From the NCBI GenBank assembly GCA_001275005.1, contig JWZX01003373.1:1-64000 (forward strand): a DNA stretch of 64,000 bases. The letters run 5' to 3'. The notes below the pieces were generated by a model. That model saw only the letters and a program-made list of their open reading frames with translations, did no database searches and had not been told where the DNA came from. A program made the position numbers and the translations under genes. Positions 39,244 through 50,400 of this stretch are shown here, piece after piece. Every line of letters begins with the position of its first letter. Position 1 is the stretch's first letter. This DNA is from Chrysochromulina tobinii (taxonomy: Eukaryota; Haptophyta; Prymnesiales; Chrysochromulinaceae).

Positions 39244-42200
39244 TTAAAGGCCTGTCTGCGGGCTGCCCGGCCTCCGCGAGAGTATGCGGCTCGTGTGCTG
39301 CTCGTGCGACTGCTTCGCGAGGAGTGCAATCAACTCGACGATTTCCAACGAGGAAGGTTTCTTGGAGCCGGCAGGAAGCTCCCGGGCAGAGACGCCGAGG
39401 GAGGCGCCTTCACTGGCGACGATGGCAGTAGGAACACCGGGGACGGGGCCGCAGTGAGCCGCGCGCCTCGCCGCAGCCGCTTGCTGCACAGCAGGCACCA
39501 CGTCGTGAATAGCGTTGCGCGGTCGCAGCGTTGTGAGCAGTCTCAGCACGTGCGCACACGCATCAGGACTCGAGCTGCAGAGTGTCTCGACGCGGCGCAA
39601 CGTTTGCGGCGTGAGCTGGTCCACCCCTAGGAGCGCTGCTAGCTCGCGCAACCGAGCCGAAAAATCCAGTTGCTCGCTGTGTTGCTGGCTGTGTGGCGCG
39701 TGGCGGTACACCTCGAGAGGCGCGTGCGCTTCTATGGCCGAGACGAAAGCACGCTCGCTGAGTCGCACCCGCTCGATCCTCGCAAGCTCGAGCAGCGCGG
39801 GCACATTGCGCCACCCCTCCTTGCGGCTCTGGCTGCAAGCGTGGAGGGCGCGCTCGAGCAGTCGGCCCGTGGGCGCCTGGTCAGCTTTGCGCAGCCGCCA
39901 GATCAGCACAGGCAGGCGGTCTTGCTCGAGGCCATCTTGCGCGGCCAGGCAGAGGATCTCACCCTGGACGAGCGCCGCTAATGATGGCGCAGCGCGCGCC
40001 AGCGAGCCGTCTGTAGTCGAGGGTGTGACGTCGCCCTGCGCCTCCATCGCGACTAGTTCGCCGTCGCTGGCTATATGCGCGCCGCCCTCAAATTCGAAGC
40101 TCTCTAAGTGCCGCACCGCCTGCCACCCGACGCCAGCCGCGACGCCCGCCTTCAGCGTGTGCAGCAGTGCCCGCCGCGGCAGCACTACCCCCTGCTCAGC
40201 AATCTCGTCGAGCAGCCTGACGGTGGCGCTCCACGGCGGCGGTGGATTCGCCGCCCCATATGCATGCAACGCCTTGCCGTAGTCCTCACCCCGCACTCGC
40301 ACATTCGCCTCCCTGGCTACGCTGAGGACATGCGCTGCCTCGCGCCAGGCTCGATTCGCCACGCACGCTTGCAGACCAAAGTTGATCGCGTGCGGCTTGT
40401 GCAGCAGGCCGCGCTCGGGCATGAGCGCAATCAGCGCGAGCGTTTGGGGCAGCGGTGCGTTTGCGATGGAGCATGCCAACAGTGCCGCGTGATGCAGCCG
40501 CGTGCGCGCGTTCATGTCGAGCGGCGCTCCCATGCCGTCACCGCGACCACCGTCAAAGAGGCCGAGGCGCAGCTCAGATCGCAACGGCGGTGGGCACGCT
40601 GGCGCATCCGTGGTGAGCCCATCGCGGCCGTGTGCGATCACGCGCCGGCGCGCCGCCTCGAGCTCGACCTCATGCAGTAGCTGCAGCACGATTGGGTACT
40701 CGCCGAAAGCAGCCGCAGCAGTCGCAGCACTCACAATCGAGTAGCCATCAGGACGCAGCCCTGCAGCTGGCATCGAGTAAAGCAGCCGGAATGCCTCCGC
40801 GACCTCTGAAGAGCGCGCGCACAGCTCGATCGCGGCCGCATACGTGCGCTCTGTCGGCACGACGCCACGCTTGAGCATCCCTGGCATTAACGCAAGGGCG
40901 CGCTGCCAGGGGGGGGCGCTGCCCGGCCGCATACTGCTCACCGAACTACTGCCTCGGCTGCCGCCCGATCCGATCCGATCCGATCCGAGCGACACAGCGG
41001 GCTTGAGCTCGCTCGCGTGCGAGGACGCCAGCAGAGCGCCGTCAAATGTGCTCGGGCCGGGGCTGCTGGCAGCTGCCAGCCGCCGCTGGTGCCAAGCAAG
41101 GCTTTTCAAGCTCTTTGCCTGTGCGGCGGTTGGGCGGCACGCGGTGAGCAGGTGGAGGTACGTGATCTCGTCGGGCGCGAGGCCCTGGCGCTCCAGCTCG
41201 TCGAGCACCGCGAACGCCTCGTCGCCGCTCTCTCCAGCCGCGCTGACCACTTGCAGCAAGCAGTTGTAGCTCCTCGTCGTTAGCGAGAGCTTCTCTTGCC
41301 GCATCTGCGCAACCAGAGCGCGCGCGGTGCGCACGTCGGCTCCGTCATGCCGACACGCGGTGATGGCCGCGTGGTACGCTTCCGCCGGGGCGCCCACGCC
41401 GAGCGTCTTCATCCGCGGCAGCAGCTCGAGTGCGGCCTCTTTGTCACAGCTCTCGTCGCATGCAGCGATGGCGGCTGCGTAGGCTTGGCCGATCTCCGGT
41501 TGGCGGACGCGCGTCGAATGCTGCTGGTGCACCCATACCTCCATCATGCCCACGAGCTGCAGTGCTTCCCCAGAGCGGCCAGACTGCTTCGCACAGCCGG
41601 AAAGCGCATTCAGGAAGGCGCGCGCATCCAGCTGTGCACCCTGCGCCAGCAGCTGCTGCAGCGAACGCAGCCCGGGCGTGCCGGCGGCGTCGCACAGCGC
41701 CCGGTCCGTGCTCGACGCCCACACCAATGCCCCTGTCGAGCGCGGCGACAAGCCGCGGGTAGCCTCCTGGGTGCCTCTCCGGCTGACGGCAGCCTCGAGC
41801 TGCGGCCGAAGCGCCTTCGCGAGCTGCGAGCTTCCGGGCGTCCCCGCTCCGGCGCGTATCACGGCTGCGAAACTCTGCTCGTCGGGCTGCAGCCCAGACT
41901 GCTGCATGCGCAGGAGCAAGCTGCGGCGGACCAAGGGCAACAAGTGGTGTGAGTCAGGATGGCGGCAGGCGAGGAGGCGGGGACCTTGCAGCGCAGCGCG
42001 CAGGTGTGGTGGTGCGAGTTGGATACGTGCGGCATGCGCGCGCGGGCGAGCGTCGGTGGGCCAGTTGGGCACCTCATTCCTTGATCCCAGCGCTTATCCC
42101 GTGCATATGCCTCCAGCAACGCATTATGCGCCACCAACGAGGGGCGCATGCCGCGCCGCCCAAACTCTTTCAGCACGCCCCGGGCGTGCTCGGCCGCGCC

Positions 42201-42539
42201 TCGATCTGCGAGCGTGGTCGCGAGGCGAACAAGGTCCTCACGAGTTAGACCTTGCTCGCACGCTCGCAGCTCGGTGACCATGCCATTGACCTCCGCCGCT
42301 GGTACCCGCCCAACCAAGCGTAAGTGATGCGCTTTGTAGCATCCCCGTCCCGCGCAGCACGATGCATCGTTGGCAGCAGCCGCTTTCCGCGCCACCGTGT
42401 TCGGCAGCCGCGCCAGCGTGGAGGGGGATCCAAGGCGCTTCATGCAGCTTGCGTGGCGACGTCGATGCAGTTTTTCCGTTTTCTCTAAGTTTTGTATTGG
42501 GGAGCCGGGCTCTACGGGCTTCAAGCTCACCATGGGCAT
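39244..42539 (-). CDS. Pentatricopeptide-repeat (PPR) protein, two exons
   Basis: Exons 42073-42539 and 39244-41920; the 152-nt GT-AG intron falls within a PPR motif (ARDKRWDQGM-SLLLRMQQSGL), which splicing completes. The product is about 1047 residues. PPR motifs can be followed throughout: LVAHNALLEAYARD, PDEQSFAAVIRAG, AEAYHAAITACRHDGADV, TRSYNCLLQVVSAAGESGDE, PDEITYLHLLTAC, TERTYAAAIELCARSSEV, INFGLQACVANRAWREAAH. Such proteins bind single-stranded RNA in mitochondria or plastids for editing, stability or translation. The N-terminus is basic and poor in acids (HRRRHASCMKRLGSPSTLA), fitting an organelle presequence. Repeats in the C-terminal half are more diverged. No DYW or SMR domain is seen. 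Three TGTGAA copies lie upstream. Confidence 0.85.
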
Positions 42540-43062
42540 GTCTCCCTTCTAAACAGCTCCTGTGCGGTACCCTCCATGGTGTGTTTGTGAAGTGAGAGTG
42601 TGAATTTGAATGTGTGTACTTGTGTGAATGCGCGTGGTTTCTAACACACGAGACACTAACGAGACACACCCGGGGACACGGGCACACATGGATCACACAG
42701 ACGAACCTCACAACCATCCCAACCCACCAACGCACCCGCACCGCATGACCGCGCGCGACCAGGTCTGCGCGCGACGACCGAATCCGACTCGCGACCGGGT
42801 GAGGTCACTTCGAGAATTACCCGATCCGCCGCGCGCCGGCGCCCGGCCCCGGGGGGCGCTCGTCCGTCCGACGAGCGACGTACGTCGACATTGAACTCAC
42901 AGCCGCATCCCCGGAGCCGACCGCTGCTCTCCGCGGCCGACTATGGGTGTCGAATAATAACCAAATTGGTTGTGAATATTCCTATGTTTCGATGTTTTGG
43001 GGTTGGGTGAGAGCCTTAAATATAAAAACTTTGGTCACACAGGCCGCACATTAGTCCGGTCA
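42540..43062. promoter_or_regulatory. Upstream region of the PPR gene and 3' flank of MRM2
   Basis: 523 bp. TGTGAA occurs at 42586, 42599 and 42623, within 47-89 bp of the PPR start. A GT-rich tract surrounds them. A GC-rich block lies at about 42765-42895 and an AT-rich spot at 42950-43030 next to the MRM2 3' end. No gene seen. Confidence 0.45.
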
Positions 43063-43776
43063 TTACCGGATACCGCGGTTTTCATCGTCTCGTCTTCCAG
43101 ACTTCCACACCGTATCGAAAGCCACAGGGTCAAAACATCTCGCCACCAAATACATTTCGGCGCTCGCAAGACGGGAAGCGGGCGGTTTGGCAAGCACGCC
43201 CGAGCTGAAGAAGCGCCTCGACAGCTGCAGCAACGGCTGCAGCTCCGACCCTTGCAGCACCTTGCCCACAAACGAGCCCCCTGGGCGAAGCACCTTCCGA
43301 GCAAAGGAGAAACTTTGCTCAAGCAAGGCAACGAGCCGCGCTTCGTCGAGTGATTTATTCCCGCTCCGGTTGGGACTCACGTCACTCAGCAACAGGTCGC
43401 ACAATTCGCCGTTGAGCCGTCCAACCACATCTTGTTGCACCGTCTTCTCTGTGAAGTCACCCTTGACAAAGTCCACGCCCACGAGTGGCTCGAGTGGCAG
43501 CATATCGACCGCAATGACGCGCATGCCTTTGGCGACCAGAACCTGCGACCATGAGCCTGGTGCCGCTCCCAGCTCCACGGCAACGCCGTCCTTCCGAAGC
43601 AGTGGCGGCCGAAAACGGGCGTCCATCTGAAGCAGCTTGTATGCCGCACGAGAGCGATACCCGTCCCTCAGCGCCTTGCGCACATACTCATCCGCAAGGT
43701 GGCGCGCACACCAGCGACTGGACGAGCCGCTCTTCGTCGCGAAACTTCGAGCAGAGCCGAGGCAGGGAACTCGCAT
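43063..43776 (-). CDS. MRM2: FtsJ/RrmJ-type rRNA 2'-O-methyltransferase (MRM2-like)
   Basis: A 237-residue SAM-dependent 2'-O-ribose methyltransferase of the RrmJ family; length and N-terminus fit the mitochondrial form MRM2, which modifies the large-subunit rRNA A-loop. The catalytic tetrad K-D-K-E can be seen: RSRAAYKLLQMD, LLLSDVSPNRSGNKSLDE, SFVGKVLQGSE and SAEMYLVARC. Motif I is VAVELGAAPGSWSQVLV. The first 25 residues (MRVPCLGSARSFATKSGSSS) are basic and hydroxylated without acids, as expected for a mitochondrial or plastid presequence. Single exon, divergent from a coiled-coil membrane protein gene. Confidence 0.9.
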   Translation of the reverse strand: MRVPCLGSARSFATKSGSSSRWCARHLADEYVRKALRDGYRSRAAYKLLQMDARFRPPLLRKDGVAVELGAAPGSWSQVLVAKGMRVIAVDMLPLEPLVGVDFVKGDFTEKTVQQDVVGRLNGELCDLLLSDVSPNRSGNKSLDEARLVALLEQSFSFARKVLRPGGSFVGKVLQGSELQPLLQLSRRFFSSGVLAKPPASRLASAEMYLVARCFDPVAFDTVWKSGRRDDENRGIR

Positions 43777-43934
43777 ATGACGTTTATGTCGTCGACGTCT
43801 TCGCGCGTGTTCGTGAACAGAACCGATGGCTGTGAAGAAATCCGAAAACTGTATGTTAATTCTAACTTCTCGCTACCCGTTTTGGGAAAACGCTCCGCCG
43901 AATTATCGGTGTCAGGCGCGTGAACGAGGCCGTA
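43777..43934. promoter_or_regulatory. Divergent promoter of MRM2 and a membrane coiled-coil gene
   Basis: A 158-bp gap between start codons with TGTGAA at 43831-43836 and GTTCGTGAACAG at 43809-43820. Confidence 0.45.
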
Positions 43935-44834
43935 ATGCGCGACGCCTTTTCCCTTGGCGTATGCTTGCTTCTGACTCACGCTGTCGTTGTGGGCGTCATA
44001 CGCTTCATTCGTCCAAGCGTTCAGCCCGCTGGTTCGCCGTCGTCCTTAAGTGCGTCTGTGGAGCGGCTAGCACACATAGAGCGCCTCATCGGCAGCCTTG
44101 ACGAGCGCTTGCAGCATTTGGACGATCAGCTGGACGTCATGGATAGGCGGCTACGCAGGGGACTTGTGCAACGCTCCGCGGCAACTGCAGCGATGGTGAA
44201 TGCGCAGCCGGTGAACGCTGAGATCCCAGCGGTGGTGCCCACTCGCATGCCCCGAAGTTCACACGCATCGGGAGCCAGCCCTTGGCTAACGAGTCTTCTC
44301 GAGGACATGCAACAAAATCCAAAACCCAGCGCCGTGAGATTTGTGGCGGCTGCAGACGAGGACCCTGCCGTGGCCAGCTCCAGCGGTGCATATCATGGCA
44401 GCGACGGCAAAAGCTCGAAGATGCAACAACCCTCTGCTGGCAAAATCGCCGCGGCCGTTGCCACCACACCGGTCTTAGTACCAGATGGCTCGACCAGCCA
44501 ACCACTGGCCAAGAAGCCACCTGCCGTGGCGTCGCGGAAGAAGCCCAAGCCGATCAAGGAAGAGGACTGGGAGGCAGAGTGGGAAAAAGAGGATAAGGCC
44601 GAGCGGGTGCAAGACAGCAGTAGTCGCAGTGGCACGAGCACATGGGGATCGAACAGCCTGCTGGAAGAGCTCGCGAAGCTGCTAGGCCAGCAGCCCGGAT
44701 CGAAGGCGAAGAGCAAACGACGCAAGGCAGGCAAGGCGAAAGGCAAGGCGAAACCGGGCGCTTTGACAGCCGGCGGAGATGCAGCTGGCGAGGAACGAGA
44801 CGACGACTTTGTCATCCAGGATGTCCCTGAATGA
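43935..44834 (+). CDS. Unknown single-pass membrane protein with coiled coil and basic C-terminus
   Basis: A 299-residue single-exon protein that I do not recognise. It starts at the ATG opening MRDAFSLGVCLLLTHAVVVG, an N-terminal membrane anchor. A heptad-like coiled coil follows (ASVERLAHIERLIGSLDERL, QHLDDQLDVMDRRLRRGL). The middle is disordered. A short motif KPIKEEDWEAEWEKEDKAE and a helix SLLEELAKLLGQQPG precede a lysine-rich tract (KAKSKRRKAGKAKGKAKPG) and an acidic end (ERDDDFVIQDVPE). A tethering or scaffold role on a membrane is possible but is only inference. Confidence 0.6.
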   Translation: MRDAFSLGVCLLLTHAVVVGVIRFIRPSVQPAGSPSSLSASVERLAHIERLIGSLDERLQHLDDQLDVMDRRLRRGLVQRSAATAAMVNAQPVNAEIPAVVPTRMPRSSHASGASPWLTSLLEDMQQNPKPSAVRFVAAADEDPAVASSSGAYHGSDGKSSKMQQPSAGKIAAAVATTPVLVPDGSTSQPLAKKPPAVASRKKPKPIKEEDWEAEWEKEDKAERVQDSSSRSGTSTWGSNSLLEELAKLLGQQPGSKAKSKRRKAGKAKGKAKPGALTAGGDAAGEERDDDFVIQDVPE

Positions 44835-44859
44835 CCGTGTTAGAAGTGTAGCCTTTTTG

Positions 44860-44911
44860 TGTGAACGGAACCGTTTTTTTAGGTGTGAATCTATGTTGGT
44901 GTGAATTCACA
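44860..44911. promoter_or_regulatory. TGTGAA cluster with palindrome TGTGAATTCACA
   Basis: Three TGTGAA hexamers at 44860, 44884 and 44900; the last is part of a perfect 12-bp palindrome (44900-44911). The ATG of the DxD glycosyltransferase lies 12 bp further on. The dense spacing (24 and 16 bp) makes this the strongest example of the motif in the window. Confidence 0.5.
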
Positions 44912-44923
44912 AATAGAGTCAGA

Positions 44924-46591
44924 ATGGCGAAGCCGGACTTAGTCGCATTCGTGACCTCGCATTTCTTGGTTGACAAAGGTTCGCTACTAGCGTCGGAGGA
45001 CGCCTGGCGTTCGCCGCCGAAGTGCGCCTCCTACGGATGTGCACTGATCCAGTGGGCGCGGCAGGCCCATGCGATCGCCTCGCAGGTGCGCAGGCTCTCA
45101 GGTGAGTCTGCGAGTGTGCATATGTTCACGCCGTGCTTACACCCCAGCATCGGAGCGGCCCTGAGCGCCGATGACGCTGCGGTTCGTGTCGTGGTGCATC
45201 GCCACTACCACGGGGGGCTGCAACGAGCCATCTCATCTCTGCACGAGTACGCAGAGAAGGCCCGCTGCTGCCATGAATGGCGTGGAAAGGCGGTTTATAT
45301 GATGCTGCGTTGGGTGATTTTTGCCATGGAACGCGAAGCACGCGTAGCCGTCTACCTCGACCTCGACGTTGAGATCATGCCACGCCTGTCGGCGCTACTC
45401 GCGGAGATGCCGGGAGCAACTCGTGACAGCGACGACCTCGTCACAGCGACTGGCCGCGACTGGGCAGCACTAGTCAGCTGTTTCGACCGGAGTCGTCAGT
45501 TCGCACTGCTCTCATACCCGGATCACTCGTCGCCCGTCCATGGCGCAGTCTTGATCGCAAGGCCCAACATGACCCTCTTCAAGGACGGCATCGCGCTCAT
45601 TCGGCGAACCGGAGCTTTCGGGCCCTTCAATCTCACACTAGGGTGGGATCATGTGCGTGGGTCGTCATTGACTCGCCCATCATTGAGTGCCATTGATTGC
45701 CACTGATCGCCTCCCTATTACATGCAGGTCGGCCCGCCGCACGAAGTGGTCTCCCATGATGACCACATCTGGAGGCGCCGGCGTGGACATACGCATCTGC
45801 TCGACAAGGACAATTGGGACTTTGTGAACGCAGACACGGACCAGGGGTTCTTCTTCCACATGCTCCGTGTGCGAAACAAGCTCGGAGGCGACCTGAGGCT
45901 CACCGAGTGCGCAGAGGACGAGCCTGGCGCTAAACGCTCGTGGCCAAAGCGCGCGCCGCCATCTAGCCCGGAGACGTTCTGGTTCCACTATGGCGCCATG
46001 GGTGGCGAGAAGCCGGACGGTGTGCTCCGAAGGTGGCATTGGGTCCAGTCCCAGCGCGTGTGCGCGCGAGTGGAATCGATCAATTACTTTGCGGATGGCT
46101 CGGAGGTGCTCTTACGCAGCTTACTTTGGGCGAGGCGGGCAGTCGCTGAGGTTGACTACCTTCAGCGCTGGCTAGCCGAGCAGCCGCACGCCCTTAAAGG
46201 TACAGGAGCGAAGTCGGTGCCAGCGATTCAACTGGACATCTGTGCTGCTTCTCTGGCAACGGGCCTTGGCTGCCTCGCCCAAAACAACAAGAGCACCATC
46301 AACATCGGAGGCCGGCCCGCGCGAGTACGTGGACGCCACCCAGCCTGGAAGACGTCTCGCAGCGCCACGCTGGCTGAAATAGTCTCGATGCTAATACCCC
46401 GTGCCGAAGATTCGACGGAGCTTGCGAGGCAAGGCACGCGCCTTGCGGCGTCTCTCGGAGGGGAACACGCCTTTCTGGGGCGAGCAATCCCGCTGCTCGC
46501 GTCCGCGCAGAGGATCGGTGGCTCTTACACAATCGTGCCTCGCTGGAATGATGTGGGCGTCCAAAGGCACAAGGGCGCGGCACCGCACTGA
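44924..46591 (+). CDS. DxD-motif glycosyltransferase-like protein, two exons
   Basis: Exons 44924-45652 and 45728-46591, joined over a 75-nt GT-AG intron ending ATTACATGCAG (phase 0) that links FNLTLGWDH to VGPPHEVVSHDDHIWR. The product is 530 residues. A nucleotide-sugar-binding DxD motif is clear in RVAVYLDLDVEIMPRL, preceded by GKAVYMMLRWVIFAMEREA, the helix usually next to it in GT-A enzymes. Later features are HGAVLIARPNMTLFKDGI and WFHYGAMGGEKPDG. The C-terminal 200 residues are not recognised. No signal anchor appears at the chosen ATG. It could be a soluble enzyme, or the true start may lie in an unseen upstream exon. Family not assigned. Confidence 0.62.
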
Positions 46592-47437
46592 GCATACATC
46601 CGCCTGGCGGGCACCGCACGGAGATGGGAAAAGTGATTGGGGCTTGTGCTGACTTAGTGCTGACTGCTGAGTCAGAACTCAACGAATGCTTGCTCTGCTG
46701 TCTCCGTGCTGGGCGAGCAGGTTTGACTCGAAGAGGTTCTTTCTCGTTGGGGATGCTTGACCGGACCATTCGGCTCGCGTCGTTTATAACGGAACGTTGT
46801 TTGCTCCCTAGTTACTCCCCGCTCCAGTTCGTCCCGTACCGCGAGTGGCGAGACGCCCCCGCCAGGCGCCAGCTGACGTGACCGGAGACAGCACCGTGGC
46901 TGGCCGCCCGGGGGCGCCGCGGCCGCCGGGGGCGCACGAACCCCCGGGGCCCGCGCCGCACGCGGGTCGCTCGCCGCGCGCGGAGCCGCACGCCGGGCCG
47001 ACCTTCCCTGGGGCGCGTCCCGGACTGCCCCGGGTCCGCGAATTTCGCGAATTTTCAATTTAGATTAACGTTTGAACGCATTGAAATATGGTGTCTACCC
47101 ACCGACCGCACTGCACACCGCACTGCGCACCGCAGGGCCACGTACCGGCAACACTCTCGTCCGCGGGCACGTACCGTTGACGGGCACCGCCAACGACACA
47201 AAGTCGTTAGCCCGATCCGCATCTAAAAGCAACATATCGGGCGTCGGCTCCGTAGGTAGGACTCGGAGCCCTGCGGGGCGCTTCTAAGCTTCGACCTTTC
47301 CAACCACGCCACGATGATGATGAGGCCTTGATTGGGCTATGTCTCCGCAAAGTTAGACACCTAGTTTCTGCCCTTGTCCCCCTCCCCCGCCCCTTCTGCT
47401 GCCCGCATATGGCCACGACCTCTTCAAACCCAATCCC
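46592..47437. other. Convergent intergenic region between a GT-like gene and IFT144
   Basis: 846 bp with no supported gene. It contains an extreme GC block at about 46880-47040 and an adjacent AT-rich spot at 47040-47092. Confidence 0.45.
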
Positions 47438-50400
47438 TTACTTGGCTGCTTGGCCTGATTGCTTGGAGTCCTGCTTGGTATATTTGGCGAGCCACTCCTT
47501 GGCTTCCTCCTCCTCAAACCGCCGGATCGAATGCGGCGAAACCTCCTGCATGCACATAGGGCACTGGCGCTCCGCCTCGATGAGCGCCGTGAAGCCCGAG
47601 TACAGCGCAGGGAAGGAGCAACTCGGGCACGTGGTCAGGTCGCTCAGTACAATGTGGCGCCCGGTGGCGATGCAGTACGGGATCGTGTTGCGCGTGGATG
47701 GGCATTCGAGCACAGTCTCCGCCACGCGCGCATTCGGGTCAAAGGGTGAGGGGGTCTCAGGCTCCTCGATATCCTCGCGCTCGCCAGGCTTACGCACGAT
47801 CGCCTCGATCTTGCGCTTGTACGCCTCGCCAATCTGCGAGCGGTACTCAGGGCGCATGAGGGTGGTGGCGTGCTCGAAGGACGCGCCACGCAAGCCGGAG
47901 CGGTGGCACTCGATGACCGTCGACGTCATGATGGGCACGATATGCATCGGGAAGCGCGAGATGTGCTTGCACACACGGATGAGCATGCGCGCGCCACTCA
48001 GATGATCGCCGAGCTTGGTGAGAGGCCGGACGAGGACGTACGAGTGCAGCAGCATCAGGTTGAGCGCGAGCTCCTGCGGCACGCGGATGCGCTGGGCCGT
48101 GAGCTCGCGGTGCGTGTCGAAGAGAATTCCGTGCGCGATGCGGTAGTTGCCTAGCTCCTGCTCCTGGCGCGCGATGATGATAGCCGTCTTGGCTGCCTGC
48201 GGGTAGTTGCCGAGCGCCATGTAGAGTCTGAAGATGTAGTTGGGGTCCTTGGGAACGCCGTCGGTCTCGCCCATGAGAAAGTCGATGAGTTGATGTGTCA
48301 GCATGTCTGAGCGCGCACGCCCGACCACTTCGATGGCCTGGTCGACCGCACGCTCAGAGCACTGCAGAAAGAGGCGCAGCGCCTTCGCGTACTCCTTGCA
48401 CGCGAACCAGAACTCGCCCGCCTTCAGCGCGTCCGCCTTGCCCTCGTAGTACAGCGCCACCTTTTGATTCTCCTCGTGCGTGCCAGCGCCACCGAGCGAC
48501 TGCGTGTACACCTCCATTTGATCATGCTTGCCGGCGAGCTCGAACGCCTCTGTGGGCCGCTTGGCGAGCACGAGGAACTCGATGGCACCACGGAAGTCGC
48601 CACGCGCCTGGCAGTGCTGCGCGACGAGCAGCGCGCCCTGCGGCGACTTGGTCTCTCGAACGATCGCCATGGCGCGGTCCGGCTGCTCGAGCGCGGGGAG
48701 GAGCAATAGGCGCACCACCGAATCAAGGTCGTTGGCGCGCTCATACGCGGTCACCGCCTCCTGCATGGATCCCTCCGCCTCCTTGGCCTTGGCAAACTCG
48801 GAGTGCAGCTTGGGCGAGGCGATCTTAGCCATCAGTGGTGCGACGGCGCCCCAATTCTTCGTCTTGATGTAGATCGCGGCGGCCTTGTCGAGCTGCTCAC
48901 CCGTCTCGTACAGACGTGCCGCATCGTTCCACTGCTTGAGCGCCTCGAGCAGCACGGCACATTCGCGACAGCACTCGCGGTCCGCGCCTTCCAGTGCGAG
49001 GGCCACGCCGCGTGACGCCTCGCCAATACGCACCGACATCTTGGCGATGCCGACGCGGCAGAGTCGCTCGTGCGTGCCATCGCGCGCCCAGGAGCGTCCC
49101 GTCGAGACGGGGGCGTCGCCAAGCCCGCGCTGGTACATGTTGAGCGCCTGCTCGTACTGCTCACGAAACTCGAGCTGCTTTGCGAACTCCCGTGCAATCA
49201 TGGGCACCTGGTCGGGGGCGAGCGTCTTGGCAAGCTTGAGCGCTTGCTCCCAGTGCAACAGGTCGCGTCGCATCTCGAGCGCCGCAAGCGGGCGCGACGA
49301 CTGCAGAAAGTGGTCCTGCGCGACAGCATGGTCGTCGAACATGATCGCGAGGTGGCCCGAAAGAAGGTGCTGGTCTTCGAGGCCCTCGAGCTTCTGCAAG
49401 GCCATGACCATGCCCGCATCGCCAAGGTGGCGGTAGCAGCGGGTGGCCATCGGCAGGTCGATTAAAGTCATGGCGGCGTGGCCGAGCTGCACGAAGAGAG
49501 CCGCCTCCTTAAGGGTCATGGCGAGGTCCCACGCGCGGCTCAGCCGGCCAAGCGCCACAGACTGCTTGAAGCACAGCATGAGCTTTTCCGGGGTGGCGCC
49601 GCCCCGCTGGTCGAGTTGCACGATGGCCTCGTGTGTGGAGAGCACGACGGCCGAGATCGTTCCATTAGGCTCCTGGCAGGTGAGTGTGCCGCCTTTGAGC
49701 ATGATAGGGGAGAGATGCGGCGAAGCAAGCCGCTGGTCGGTTGCGATGGCCGTGACAGCCGCGCCGTAGACGGAGTGAGGCTTGTACAGGTAAACCGAGT
49801 AGAAGCCGACGCCAAACGCGACGAAGAGGGTGGGATCGGAGAGGTCCCATAGGATCTTGTGGCCAGCATTCGCCATCGGCAACTGGGGGATGGGCAGCAC
49901 CGACTCGTCGATGGGCGAGAGCAGGTGGCCAAGGCCCGCAGCGTCGACGAAGGCGACGCGCGTGCCCGAAGCGTTCGGGAAGCACGCAGTGACTGGCGAG
50001 TCGTGACGGAACTCCGAGACCTGCGCCAGCTCGGGCAGGTACACGTACGTGATGGTGCCGCGCCGCGTGCCGTAAATCAAGAATTCGGCCGTGAGCGCCA
50101 GGCACGAGACGTCGCGCTGCTGCTTGTCGTCGGGAAGGTCGCGCGACGCGATGCCGTTGCCAGAATCGGGCCCGAGCAGCGCTTCGAGCGAGATGCGCCC
50201 CGAGGAGAGGACTGCCACGTAGTCGGCGTTGAGATGGATGGCGTCGACAGTGCCGAGGTACTCCTTCTCGTGCGCGAGTGGGCAGCCTGCGTCGCGCAGG
50301 TCGTGGAAAAGCACGTGGTTGTTCATGCCGAGCGCCACGTGCGTCGGCCCGAGTGCCGCAAAGTCGGGCTCCATCTGCACGGTGACGACGAGCGGCTCGG

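Noticed and set aside
39515-41952. Plus-strand open frames opposite the PPR gene
   Set aside because: No domain; the minus strand carries regular PPR motifs across the region.
46672-47058. A 128-residue minus-strand frame in the GC block beside IFT144
   Set aside because: Composition (Arg/Ala/Pro/Gly) is what GC-rich non-coding DNA gives in any frame; no homology is visible.
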